From positions 165,607 to 229,606 of the forward strand of contig JALSHT010000006.1 in assembly GCA_026982095.1 (NCBI GenBank): a stretch of DNA of 64,000 nucleotides. The letters run 5' to 3'. A model generated the notes under the pieces. The model did not search any database. It had not been told where the DNA came from and saw nothing but the letters and a program-made list of their open reading frames with translations. Of this stretch, positions 34,626 through 43,423 are shown piece by piece. The stretch's first letter is position 1. Each line of letters opens with the position of its first letter. The position numbers were made by a program, and so were the translations under genes. This DNA is from Nitrososphaeria archaeon (GTDB taxonomy: Archaea > Thermoproteota > Nitrososphaeria > Geothermarchaeales > JDFR-13).

Positions 34626-35175
34626 AAAGTTGTTGCGGGCTGCCTACCTTCTCATGGTTAGGAGGAGGCGGTATCCCGGGGTTAGGGAGTGGGAGTTGGA
34701 GAAGTACCTTGGGAGAGACTATATGGATGTGATCAACCGTTTAAACTCGGAGTTGGAGCGGCTAGGACTGGAGGTTAAGGAGGTTGTCCTTAAGGAGGGT
34801 GATAAGGAGGTTAAACACTTTCTAGTTGTCCCTATGAGGACCGCTGTACACGAGGAGCTGAAGCAGCTTCCCTTTAGGATTGATGAGGGTGCGGTTTTAG
34901 CCATAGCTCTATCCCTCATCCTCTCTAGAGACTCTCTAGAGGTTGATAGGAAGGAGATTATAGATATAGCCTCTACGAAGCTCCCTGAGCATAGGGTTGA
35001 GCGTTCATTAAATAGGCTTATTAGAATGGGTTACTTGAAGGAGGATGGAGACAAGCTTAGGCTGGGTTTGAGAACCTATCTAGAGATGGATTTAGATAGG
35101 CTATCCGCAATTCTTACCGGGAAGACCCTATCCGTTGGAGGAGCCTCATCCTCCTCATCTCGAGAAGGATCTTAG
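34615..35175 (+). CDS. Tandem winged-helix KITE protein, Nse3/MAGE-like
   Basis: A 186-residue protein overlapping the kleisin-like gene by 11 bases. Winged helix A (about 1-70) contains YLGRDYMDVINRLNSELERL, then GLEVKEVVL and FLVVP, like MAGE/Nse3 (FGLELKEVD...YVLV). Winged helix B (about 90-165) contains EGAVLAIALSLILSRDSLEV, RVERSLNRLIRMGYLKEDG, and LGLRTYLEMD, which recalls the MAGE WGPRAxxE end. ScpB and Nse1/Nse3 are the known KITE partners of kleisins. The last 62 bases overlap the convergent helicase gene, and the Ser-rich tail (ASSSSSREGS) lies in that overlap. Confidence 0.6.
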   Translation: MEDRKLLRAAYLLMVRRRRYPGVREWELEKYLGRDYMDVINRLNSELERLGLEVKEVVLKEGDKEVKHFLVVPMRTAVHEELKQLPFRIDEGAVLAIALSLILSRDSLEVDRKEIIDIASTKLPEHRVERSLNRLIRMGYLKEDGDKLRLGLRTYLEMDLDRLSAILTGKTLSVGGASSSSSREGS

Positions 35176-37921
35176 TGAGCCTATCCCCTATCTTAGGCTC
35201 TATGGAGAGTGCCTTCTCAATATCCCCGTTTGTCAGGCCCCCTATTAGATAGGCGTATACGCCCGCCTTCCCATATTTCTTCCATAGTCTAGACGTTCTC
35301 CTCAGCTCCCTAAGTATAGCCCCTCTTTTATCCCCTCTTAATAGTTTATACAGTGTCTCTACAACCTTATCTACATCTGATGTTGTATATCCGATTTCGT
35401 CTGAGCCACATATTCTACAGTTGTGGGGTTCAGGTATATCTAGTAGCCTCGCCTCTCCAAAGTATTCTCCACATCTTAGACATGCGTATGAGAGGTATGT
35501 TGACAATATCTTCGCCTTGGTAGCCAGTATCTCCAGCATCTGGTATCGTGATTCCCTAGGCCCCTCCATAGGTATATCGCTGTACTTCATGGATTCACTT
35601 GTATATCTTGATATATAGTCTCTATATATGTGTAGTATGAACTCTCCAGTTGATATATCCTGGAGTATCTGTTCCGCGGCCTCTATATCATGATCCTTCT
35701 TTAAAGTCTCTCTATAAGCCTCTATATATGGTGGCGTACCCCTACTATGTTCTATCATAGTGTTTAGTACACTGCTTGTTATATCTGCGTCTTTGGATAT
35801 CAATCCCATCCTCTTGGCTACATTTAGGAACCTCCATCTAAATATCCCTGTTGAAGGTATCTCCTCCCGTATGTGTCTTAATACCTCTACCGGATTCTTA
35901 AGTATCTCTAACACATGCTCTATCTCTAGAAGTGGGTTTTCCAGGATTATGCGGTACTGGTCGGATGTGTGTCTAGGGTCAATACCGTAAGTACTTTTTA
36001 GCCGGTTGACTAGATATGATTCTAAAGACCTATTTCCATTTGTACCTCCAAACACGTTTACAATTATTCTCGAGTTATGGGTCTCGATAACAATATCCCT
36101 ATCTGTGGGTATCTCATGTCCTTTGTCCAACTCTATCTTGAAGGGCTCCAGTGCCTGGAGGATTACGTTCTTCGGGACTCTAAGCTCCCTAGATAGTGTG
36201 TCGATAGCCTCCATAAACCCCTTTCCAAGGGTAAGCTCCTTAAACCGCCTTAAAATCCTGCCTATCTCTCTAGCTACTTCGTATGGGACTGGAATCTCCT
36301 CACCTATCCAGTCTGGCACCGCCCCTATTATATCTTCCTCAGGCTTGACAAACACCTTCTCATTAAATATCTGTATGATTCTCCAAGGTCTCCCCGCCAG
36401 GATTATCTTTACACCCTCCTCTCCAGACACGGCTAGGAACTCATCGTCTAACACACCCACTACTCTACCTGTAGTGTCGTCTATGACTGGATATTGTTTT
36501 ATATCTGGTATCATGGATAGGTTGTTAAAATAGTATCTATATAGCTTCCTAAAGTCTAGGGGTCTTAGATGATCTCCATCGAGTCTCCATATCTTGACTG
36601 TAGTGCCTACATATTCTATGAGGCTCCTCAACTCCTCCTCAGATAACGTCTTATAATATGTTGAGCTGCTAAGAACATCCTTTATCTCCGATATCTTGAT
36701 TTTTTTATGGGCTATTAGCATACCCGCCAACTCATGTGTTAATACGTCCAGTGGCTTGTCAAGTATCTGTAGCTTCTCAACCCTATTATTGCGTGAGAAT
36801 CTCCTGATTGCTATAGCCTCCAACGTGTCTAGGGGGTCTAGTGTCACGACCTCCCCTTTACTGACCTCTTCTATCCAGTGTCCGCTCCTACCAATTCTCT
36901 GTATAAGCTTTGATACCTGTCTTGGTGATCCGTATTGGATGACATATCTGATGTCCCCAATATCGATCCCGAGTTCTAGTGAGCTCGTGGATACAATTGC
37001 CTCTAGAACCCCCCTTTTATATAGATTCTCTACTCTGATTCTATAGTCGGCGCCTATGGAACTATGGTGTACAGCTATCTTGGCCTCTCCAGTATATAAT
37101 AGTATCCTGTTTCCAAGTATCTCGGCCATTGGACGGGTATTGGTGAATACCAGTGTCTTTCCATGCCTTGTAATTCTCTCCACGATGTGCCTTACCCTGG
37201 CAGCAACCTCGGGGTAGGTATATAGCCTCTCTGCAATGGATGTGTCTACCTCCTCTGGCGATGGATATTCAATGTTTATCTCGTACTTTTTCTCCACATC
37301 TGCCCTGACTATGGAGCCTCCCACCTTGTCTCCAGTTATGTACTTTAGGGCTTCACCTGGATTACCTATGGTTGCTGACAACCCTATAACCTGTATCTTC
37401 TCCACTCTCCTCCTAAGCCTCTCCAAGGCTATTGATAACTGTACCCCCCTCTTACTTGGTATCAGCTCATGTAGCTCATCTATTACCACCCACCTCGTAT
37501 TATCCATGTATCTGCTGAAGTTTCTGGTGTTTAGTAGGTATGTAAACGTCTCTGGAGTTGTGATCAATATATGTGGTGGGTTTAAACTCTGCCTCCTCCT
37601 TTCCCTACCCGTTGTGTCGCTGTGTCTAACCGCAACTGTGAAATCTAGTTTGGTCGCCCACCATATCATTCTATCCACTATATCCCTGTTTAGGCTTTTC
37701 AGAGGAGTTATGTATATTGCTTGAATCGGGTCTCCAGGGTCTCTCAACATGATGTTAAATATGGGTATTAAGGCTGCTTCCGTCTTTCCACTCCCTGTTG
37801 GGGCGATTATAAGGGTATCCTCTCCTTGTAGAATCGGCTCTAACGCCTTCCTCTGGGGTTCTGTGAACTCTCTGAATCCCTTCTCCTGTAAGAGTCTATC
37901 TAGCCGAGGATCTAGCTTCAT
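35114..37921 (-). CDS. Lhr-type superfamily 2 DNA/RNA helicase
   Basis: A 935-residue SF2 helicase of the large archaeal Lhr/Hel308-related group. RecA1 has APTGSGKTEAALIP (Walker A), TPLKSLNRDI, TTPETFTYLL and DELHELIPSKRG (DExH box); RecA2 has STSSLELGIDIGDI and QRIGRSGH (motif VI). A winged helix and the Lhr core domain with the PWRIIQI stretch follow. A C-terminal CLRCGEYF...CRICG four-cysteine site is probably zinc-binding. Such helicases act on replication forks, R-loops or damaged DNA. It converges on, and overlaps by 62 bases, the last gene of the SMC-like operon. Confidence 0.88.
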   Translation of the reverse strand: MKLDPRLDRLLQEKGFREFTEPQRKALEPILQGEDTLIIAPTGSGKTEAALIPIFNIMLRDPGDPIQAIYITPLKSLNRDIVDRMIWWATKLDFTVAVRHSDTTGRERRRQSLNPPHILITTPETFTYLLNTRNFSRYMDNTRWVVIDELHELIPSKRGVQLSIALERLRRRVEKIQVIGLSATIGNPGEALKYITGDKVGGSIVRADVEKKYEINIEYPSPEEVDTSIAERLYTYPEVAARVRHIVERITRHGKTLVFTNTRPMAEILGNRILLYTGEAKIAVHHSSIGADYRIRVENLYKRGVLEAIVSTSSLELGIDIGDIRYVIQYGSPRQVSKLIQRIGRSGHWIEEVSKGEVVTLDPLDTLEAIAIRRFSRNNRVEKLQILDKPLDVLTHELAGMLIAHKKIKISEIKDVLSSSTYYKTLSEEELRSLIEYVGTTVKIWRLDGDHLRPLDFRKLYRYYFNNLSMIPDIKQYPVIDDTTGRVVGVLDDEFLAVSGEEGVKIILAGRPWRIIQIFNEKVFVKPEEDIIGAVPDWIGEEIPVPYEVAREIGRILRRFKELTLGKGFMEAIDTLSRELRVPKNVILQALEPFKIELDKGHEIPTDRDIVIETHNSRIIVNVFGGTNGNRSLESYLVNRLKSTYGIDPRHTSDQYRIILENPLLEIEHVLEILKNPVEVLRHIREEIPSTGIFRWRFLNVAKRMGLISKDADITSSVLNTMIEHSRGTPPYIEAYRETLKKDHDIEAAEQILQDISTGEFILHIYRDYISRYTSESMKYSDIPMEGPRESRYQMLEILATKAKILSTYLSYACLRCGEYFGEARLLDIPEPHNCRICGSDEIGYTTSDVDKVVETLYKLLRGDKRGAILRELRRTSRLWKKYGKAGVYAYLIGGLTNGDIEKALSIEPKIGDRLTKILLEMRRMRLLQRIGSSR

Positions 37922-37928
37922 CTCAAAC

Positions 37929-38207
37929 CTATTTCTCCACGGTCACTTCGTCCACGCTATGGACACTGGCTCCATACTCTCTTAACACAGACTTTATCAT
38001 GTCAACCTCTAAGTTTTCACCGTATATCTCCATCTTTATACTCTCCGTATCCTGGTCAATCTCTAGGATTGTTGTGTTCACTGTGGTTATTGTATTGATT
38101 CTCTCGGCTAGGTATCTGCTTAGCTCGACTATTGTTGGCCTGTGAGGTTTCAAGACGTCAAGGACTAGATAAGTTATTCTAACTTTGTTATCGGAGTCTT
38201 CCTCCAC
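37929..38207 (-). CDS. DUF211 protein
   Basis: A 92-residue archaeal DUF211 protein: RITYLVLDVLKPHRPTIVELS, VNTTILEIDQDTESIKMEIYG, and VLREYGASVHSVDEV at the end, forming a ferredoxin-like fold. The function is not established. It lies directly upstream of the helicase gene on the same strand, seven bases away. Confidence 0.85.
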   Translation of the reverse strand: MEEDSDNKVRITYLVLDVLKPHRPTIVELSRYLAERINTITTVNTTILEIDQDTESIKMEIYGENLEVDMIKSVLREYGASVHSVDEVTVEK

Positions 38208-38257
38208 CCCGTATTCTCACCTAAAATCTATTTTTATGCATTAATAACTGTTAAATA

Positions 38258-38896
38258 CTACGTTGGGTATAGTAGTATAGTCACAACGATAGTGGTTAAT
38301 ATCCCTATACCTATTAGCTTCAGCGTCTCTTTCAAGATGCTTCTCTTGGCGTAGCTACCGATAAATATGCCTAGGACTCCGAGGTATATAAGGCATACAA
38401 CTATCGATGTCTGGAGAGCAAGGCTCAAGTCGATGAATCCAAATGCTGATGCAAAGACTGGTCCCAACGCGATTAAAACTGATAGAAAGCTGCTAACACC
38501 GTCTACTATACCCACATATAATATTGCGAATCTCTGTGCCTTCTCGAAGATCGTGTTCCTCATATCGGTTAACATAGACGCCTCCAGCTCACGGATGATC
38601 TTATCCCTCTCAGCCTCCTCAGCTATACTTGTCCCTGTTATTCCTGATATTAGTAATGCTAATCCTGTTGCAACCCCAACATCTATCACCTGTCCAGGGT
38701 ACTGTATATTAGCTATTAAAGCTCCTAAAATTATTCCGAGAGCTGTAACGGTTCCATCAAAGCTGTTTATTACGAAGTATCTCCTAGCCACTTCATTGGC
38801 GTTGGATATCCTTATATAGTCTATATATCTTTTTAGCCTCGTTATCAGGGGCAAACCCCTATTCACACCTCCTGTAGATATATAATTAATCTCCAA
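38258..38896 (-). CDS. VIT1/CCC1-family transporter-like membrane protein
   Basis: A 212-residue membrane protein of the VIT1/CCC1 family (iron/manganese transport in plants and yeast). The hallmark NSFDGTVTALGIILGAL is at about residues 46-62, followed by a charged cytoplasmic stretch with AEEAERDKIIRELE and three more helices. Five transmembrane segments are expected and visible. The transported ion is inferred from the family only. Confidence 0.82.
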   Translation of the reverse strand: MEINYISTGGVNRGLPLITRLKRYIDYIRISNANEVARRYFVINSFDGTVTALGIILGALIANIQYPGQVIDVGVATGLALLISGITGTSIAEEAERDKIIRELEASMLTDMRNTIFEKAQRFAILYVGIVDGVSSFLSVLIALGPVFASAFGFIDLSLALQTSIVVCLIYLGVLGIFIGSYAKRSILKETLKLIGIGILTTIVVTILLYPT

Positions 38897-38988
38897 TTTA
38901 TCTCTAGATAAACCCCTTGGTTTAAATCTCTGGATAATATATGTTGTTCCCTATATTGGATGATTAACCATTTAACCTAGATGTTTAG

Positions 38989-40266
38989 ATGCGGGGTGGA
39001 TATGAGTTGACTGGTGAAGATCCTTTTGAGGTGGCTATTAAACAGCTTGATAGAGCCAGTGAATACATGAATATATCTGAGGAGGCTCTTGAGTTTCTCA
39101 GAAGGCCCATGAGGATTCTTGAGGTGTCTGTCCCTGTCAAGATGGATGATGGGTCTGTGAAGGTGTTCACTGGGTTTAGGGTTCAGTATAACTGGGCTCT
39201 CGGGCCTACGAAGGGTGGTATACGCTTCCATCCAGAGGAGACCTTAAATACTGTGAAGGCTCTGGCTGCATGGATGACTTGGAAAACCGCCGTTATGGGC
39301 CTACCATATGGAGGTGGTAAGGGTGGTGTTATTGTAAACCCTAAGGAACTTAGTGTTAGGGAGCTTGAAAACTTGAGTAGGAGCTATGTCAGGGCTGTCT
39401 ACGAGGTGATAAGTCCATACACGGATATTCCCGCTCCTGACGTCTATACAAATCCCCAGGTAATGGCTTGGATGCTGGATGAGTATGAGTGGATATCTAG
39501 GAGGAGGGATCCCTCCTTCGGTGTTATAACAGGTAAGCCTCTATCAATAGGGGGGAGTGTGGGAAGAATAGACGCAACCAGTAGGGGGGCGGTATACACC
39601 ATTAGGGAAGCCGCCTCTAGAATAGGTTTGGAGCTTAAGGGTGCAACAATAGCTATCCAAGGATTCGGGAACGCTGGCTACTACCTAGCGAAACTAGCTC
39701 CTGAGATACTTGGTGCTAAAGTCGTGGCTGTAAGTGATTCCAAGGGAGGTATATATAATCCTAATGGGTTGGACGCCGATCAGGTGCTTAGGTGGAAGAG
39801 GGAGAGTGGGTCTGTCAAAGACTTTAGGGGGGCTGATAACATATCTAACGAGGATCTTCTTGAGCTTGATGTAGATATATTGGCTCCCGCAGCCATAGAG
39901 AACGTAATTACTAAGGAGAATGCTGATAATATCAGTGCCAAGTTGGTGGCCGAGGTGGCTAATGGACCTGTTACTCCAGAGGCCGACACTATCCTATATG
40001 AGAAGGGGATCTTCCAGATACCAGACTTCCTATGTAATGCGGGCGGTGTAACCGTATCCTACTTTGAATGGGTTCAGAATATTAACGGATTCTATTGGGA
40101 TGAGGATATGGTTTATAGTAGGCTCGATGATATGATGACGAGGGCTTTCACAAGGGTCTATAGCGTATATAAGGAGAGGGGTATACACATGAGGGATGCC
40201 GCATACGTTGTGGCTGTTGAGAGGGTTTATAAAGCGATGGTGGATAGGGGTTGGGTAAGCAGATGA
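38989..40266 (+). CDS. gdhA: Glutamate dehydrogenase
   Basis: A 425-residue hexameric Glu dehydrogenase of the archaeal type. [11 protein letters not shown], the catalytic Lys region [22 protein letters not shown], and the dinucleotide motif [16 protein letters not shown] are visible, with [11 protein letters not shown] and [17 protein letters not shown] segments further on. It interconverts glutamate and 2-oxoglutarate plus ammonia. It is followed after 57 bases by a TrmB regulator. ATG 38989 starts within GC-poor promoter sequence, suggesting a short leader. Confidence 0.95.
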   Translation: MRGGYELTGEDPFEVAIKQLDRASEYMNISEEALEFLRRPMRILEVSVPVKMDDGSVKVFTGFRVQYNWALGPTKGGIRFHPEETLNTVKALAAWMTWKTAVMGLPYGGGKGGVIVNPKELSVRELENLSRSYVRAVYEVISPYTDIPAPDVYTNPQVMAWMLDEYEWISRRRDPSFGVITGKPLSIGGSVGRIDATSRGAVYTIREAASRIGLELKGATIAIQGFGNAGYYLAKLAPEILGAKVVAVSDSKGGIYNPNGLDADQVLRWKRESGSVKDFRGADNISNEDLLELDVDILAPAAIENVITKENADNISAKLVAEVANGPVTPEADTILYEKGIFQIPDFLCNAGGVTVSYFEWVQNINGFYWDEDMVYSRLDDMMTRAFTRVYSVYKERGIHMRDAAYVVAVERVYKAMVDRGWVSR

Positions 40267-40309
40267 TTACCCTTTTAACATATGTAACATTTTTATTCTC
40301 ACCTTTTTA

Positions 40310-40325
40310 ATACTATTAATAGTAT
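40310..40325. promoter_or_regulatory. 16-base palindrome over the TrmB-family start codon
   Basis: ATACTATTAATAGTAT is a perfect palindrome that spans the ATG at 40324. Its position over the transcription or translation start of a regulator gene suggests an autoregulatory operator. Confidence 0.5.
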
Positions 40326-41091
40326 GAATGTCAAGTTGCCTAAGGAATTGGTGGATAAGTTTAAGAGTCTAGGGCTTAGCCCTAACGAGATCAAGGTGTA
40401 TCTACTGCTTATAAGCCAAGGCCCGCTCACTGCAAAGGAGATATCTGACTATGCTCTAGTCCCATTTAGCAAGATATATATGATTCTAAATAGCTTGGAG
40501 AAGAAGGGTTGGATAACTTCGTCAGTAGGGCGTCCCATAAGATATAGTGCACGTGCTCCTCAGGAGGCTGTGGAGATAGTGAGGAGGAATCTTGAGAAGA
40601 GTATGAGTGAGGCAGCAGAGTATATTGCTAAGGAGCTTGGCCCCCTCTATGAAAAGATGAGTGTCTCTGTACAGCCTAATATACTGTTGTTCTATGGTGA
40701 GCCAAACATATCTATGAAGATTGTAGATGTGATTTTGAATACTAGGAAGGAGTTGTTACTGGCTATACATCATAGGCTTGACACGTTGTTTGAGTACTCT
40801 TCAAAGCTGGCTGATACATCCACTGTGTTGAGGAATAGGCCTAGGATAAGGGTTCTAGTTTCTAGAAATCTTGTTAGGGAGGTTATGCCCTTGACCAGGC
40901 TTGGTGCCGAGGTTAGATATAGGGAGGAGATGTACGGTGGTGGTGCGATTGCTGATGATAGGGAAGCTATCATCATATTGGATAAGGACGAGATATATTC
41001 CACCGCGATATGGTCTACCCACTATAGTCTGATAGAGCTTGCTAAGGCATATTTTGATAAGCTCTGGTCCGCTTCTAAAGTGGTGGCTTGA
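40324..41091 (+). CDS. TrmB-family transcriptional regulator
   Basis: A 255-residue TrmB-like protein. The N-terminal winged helix (about 10-80) reads LGLSPNEIKVYLLLISQGPLT and AKEISDYALVPFSKIYMILN, followed by a coiled helix and a C-terminal domain (about 115-250) that in this family often binds sugars. TrmB proteins govern sugar uptake and glycolysis in archaea; glutamate dehydrogenase lies upstream and phosphoglycerate kinase downstream, which fits a metabolic regulon. A perfect palindrome overlaps its start codon. It is coupled to the next gene by a TGATG overlap. Confidence 0.85.
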   Translation: MNVKLPKELVDKFKSLGLSPNEIKVYLLLISQGPLTAKEISDYALVPFSKIYMILNSLEKKGWITSSVGRPIRYSARAPQEAVEIVRRNLEKSMSEAAEYIAKELGPLYEKMSVSVQPNILLFYGEPNISMKIVDVILNTRKELLLAIHHRLDTLFEYSSKLADTSTVLRNRPRIRVLVSRNLVREVMPLTRLGAEVRYREEMYGGGAIADDREAIIILDKDEIYSTAIWSTHYSLIELAKAYFDKLWSASKVVA

Positions 41092-41762
41092 TGGCTCTCT
41101 CAGCGAAGGTTTTTAGGCTTGATGAAGAGCTCCCACAGGAGATTATTTTTGACAAGCTGCGTAACTATCGTGTAGTGGATGAGGTGGAGGGTGTTAGACT
41201 GGAGAGGTTCTTCAAAGACGTTGTTAGGGTTGGTAGTTATATTAGAGGGACATATGTATTTGACGAGCCTATTGAGATGGATGTCGCTGGTGATGTGCGT
41301 CTCCTACCGAGGAGGAGATATGCGGAGGTAGCGTTCACAGACTATGGAGGCTCTTCCTATCTTATAATCCTTGAGAAAAAGTTCAGGGCTAACAGGATAG
41401 CCTTGGAACTCAGTGAGATACTCTTCATATCCAGGGGTAAGATTCTTGAGGCGTATACATCTCATGAGATTTTGAAGAGTCTCCACGAATCTAGTCCTGA
41501 GTCGACTAGAGTGATATATTTTGATAACGTGGATATCCCGAATATTAAAAAGCTGGCGTTATACGGTGAGGCCCTAGCAGATACAGAGTTATACAGTGAG
41601 TATTTGAGGCATGGGCTAATATGGTATGTGGTTTTCGAGCATAGGGAGACCGGGTATGTGGTCGGTCTAACTAGGAATATGATTGTCGTGCTATTCTCTA
41701 AGTCTACATCAGATGAGTTTATAGATTTTATAATTAGACATATAATACCCCTCGTTAGATAG
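41091..41762 (+). CDS. Uncharacterised protein coupled to the TrmB regulator
   Basis: A 223-residue protein that I cannot assign. The first half is mixed with an LLPRRRYAEVAFTDYGGSSYL strand pair; the second half has helices around EILKSLHESSPE and KKLALYGEALADTELYSEYL, and a hydrophobic strand NMIVVLFSKS. There is no signal or membrane span. The ATG at 41091 overlaps the stop of the TrmB gene, so the two are translated together. A ligand-sensing or effector partner is possible, without direct support. Confidence 0.6.
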   Translation: MALSAKVFRLDEELPQEIIFDKLRNYRVVDEVEGVRLERFFKDVVRVGSYIRGTYVFDEPIEMDVAGDVRLLPRRRYAEVAFTDYGGSSYLIILEKKFRANRIALELSEILFISRGKILEAYTSHEILKSLHESSPESTRVIYFDNVDIPNIKKLALYGEALADTELYSEYLRHGLIWYVVFEHRETGYVVGLTRNMIVVLFSKSTSDEFIDFIIRHIIPLVR

Positions 41763-41830
41763 AGGTTATTTAAATATAGTCTAGAGAGAATTTTAAAGTT
41801 GTGCTTAACACCTAATCTCCTAACCTTTAG

Positions 41831-43063
41831 GTGGGTAGTGTGAGGGATGCCATCTCTCCAGCTAGATATAAGAGTTATAGAGATGTACTGGAAGATATAT
41901 CGGGGGAGAAGATACTTGCCAGGATCGATATAAACCTTCCTATTGGTAGGGATGGTAGTGTTATGAGTTTCTTCAAGGCTAGGAAACACCTTGAGACCAC
42001 TATTAAGGTTTTTAGTGAGTCGGCCTTGGTTCTAATGTCCCATCAGGGACGTGTAGGGGATGATAATTTTACACTTCTTGAGGAACATGCTATGTGGTTT
42101 AAGAGACACTTAGGAGATAGGTTTAAATACGTGTCTGACATTATAGGTGAGAAGGCTATTGAGATGATAGAGGGTCTTGAGCCTGGTGAGATACTTCTCC
42201 TTGAGAATGTTAGATTACTGGCTGAAGAGACGTTGGATGGGAATGCTTCGAAACTCTCGAATACAATATTTGTAAAGAGGCTCTCTCCACACTTTAAATA
42301 CTTTATACTGGATGCGTTTGGAACCCTCCATAGGCCTCATACATCACTCATAGGATTTATACACTCCCTCCCCTCATATATTGGTCCATTGGTCGAGGAG
42401 GAGTTAGGTGTCCTCTCGGATATGATATTCTCGGATGACAAGTGTGCATATATCCTGGGTGGTGCGAAGCCTGAGACGAAGATTCTAGTGATGAGGAGGA
42501 TATTGGAGGATAATGAGAATAGTGTTTTTCTACTTGGAGGTGCTATAGCAAATATTTTCCTAACTCTCTATGGAGTTGTACCCAAACCGGTATCTCGGAG
42601 GATGGTTAGTGGGTTGGATCAGTCTGTGGTTCGCGAATGTAGGGAGATTATAGAGGAGTATGGAGACCGTATATACCTACCTAGAGATTTTAGGATGGTT
42701 AGGGATGGAGAGTTGGTTGAGAAGCCGGTTGGTAGGATGTCTATTGGGGATGAGCCCCAGGATATTGGGGGTAGGACTGTGGAGTATTATATCGATGTCT
42801 TGAAGGGTTTTGATAGGGTTATGGTGAATGGGCCCCTAGGCATTATTGAGAATGAGTTGACTAGGTGGGGAACATATCAGATCCTTGAATTCCTAGCTAG
42901 ATCCGGGGGTATCTATAGGGTTGCTGGTGGTGGACATATTGTGTTGGCTCTGGAGAATCTAGGTGTGATTGATAATTTTGATTACGTCAGTACTGGGGGA
43001 GGTAGTCTGCTCACCCTACTCTCTGGGAAGGTTCCCGCCCCTCTATCCCTTCTCTCGAGATAA
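41831..43063 (+). CDS. pgk: Phosphoglycerate kinase
   Basis: About 410 residues. RIDINLPIGRDG (substrate-binding N-domain), LMSHQGRVGDD (compare SHxGRP), the ENVRLLAEE stretch, the hinge/nucleotide region ILGGAKPETKI and LLGGAIANIFL, and VNGPLGIIEN with GGGHIVLALE/VSTGGGSLL at the C-terminus are all family features. It interconverts 1,3-bisphosphoglycerate and 3-phosphoglycerate with ATP. The start is a GTG at 41831 (or 41840). Its end overlaps the convergent Trm112-like gene by 21 bases. Confidence 0.95.
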   Translation: MGSVRDAISPARYKSYRDVLEDISGEKILARIDINLPIGRDGSVMSFFKARKHLETTIKVFSESALVLMSHQGRVGDDNFTLLEEHAMWFKRHLGDRFKYVSDIIGEKAIEMIEGLEPGEILLLENVRLLAEETLDGNASKLSNTIFVKRLSPHFKYFILDAFGTLHRPHTSLIGFIHSLPSYIGPLVEEELGVLSDMIFSDDKCAYILGGAKPETKILVMRRILEDNENSVFLLGGAIANIFLTLYGVVPKPVSRRMVSGLDQSVVRECREIIEEYGDRIYLPRDFRMVRDGELVEKPVGRMSIGDEPQDIGGRTVEYYIDVLKGFDRVMVNGPLGIIENELTRWGTYQILEFLARSGGIYRVAGGGHIVLALENLGVIDNFDYVSTGGGSLLTLLSGKVPAPLSLLSR

Positions 43064-43423
43064 CTCCCTTCTAACCAGGTTGTCCGGGATCATATCCCTA
43101 TACTTTTCTATGAATTCTATGATCGCCTTCCTAGGCCTATACTTCCCTCTATGCATTATCGCGATCTTATCTATGATTGGATACCACTCTCCACATTTGC
43201 TGCATAGGAAGTATCCGTATACAACTTCATACTTCATACACTCTCTGCATGGGGGGTTCTCTATATCACCCTCTCTCTTATCTAGGTATGCGCAGTAGAA
43301 GTCACATGGCTTTACATCTATATCCCTATTTTTATGATAGGTCTTCTCTATGACGTTGAGGCTTAACGGCGTATGCCTACATTCAGGGCAGATTAGGTAG
43401 TTCGTCAACCTGTATTTTACCAC
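43043..43423 (-). CDS. Trm112-like zinc protein
   Basis: A 126-residue protein with an N-terminal CPECR, an insertion carrying three further cysteines (CDFYC and CRECMKY), and YGYFLCSKCGEWYPIIDKIAIM, matching the Trm112p/UPF0434 zinc-binding domain. Trm112 activates RNA and protein methyltransferases. The Cys-rich insertion is larger than usual. It overlaps the CPBP protease gene at its start. Confidence 0.7.
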   Translation of the reverse strand: MVKYRLTNYLICPECRHTPLSLNVIEKTYHKNRDIDVKPCDFYCAYLDKREGDIENPPCRECMKYEVVYGYFLCSKCGEWYPIIDKIAIMHRGKYRPRKAIIEFIEKYRDMIPDNLVRRELSREKG

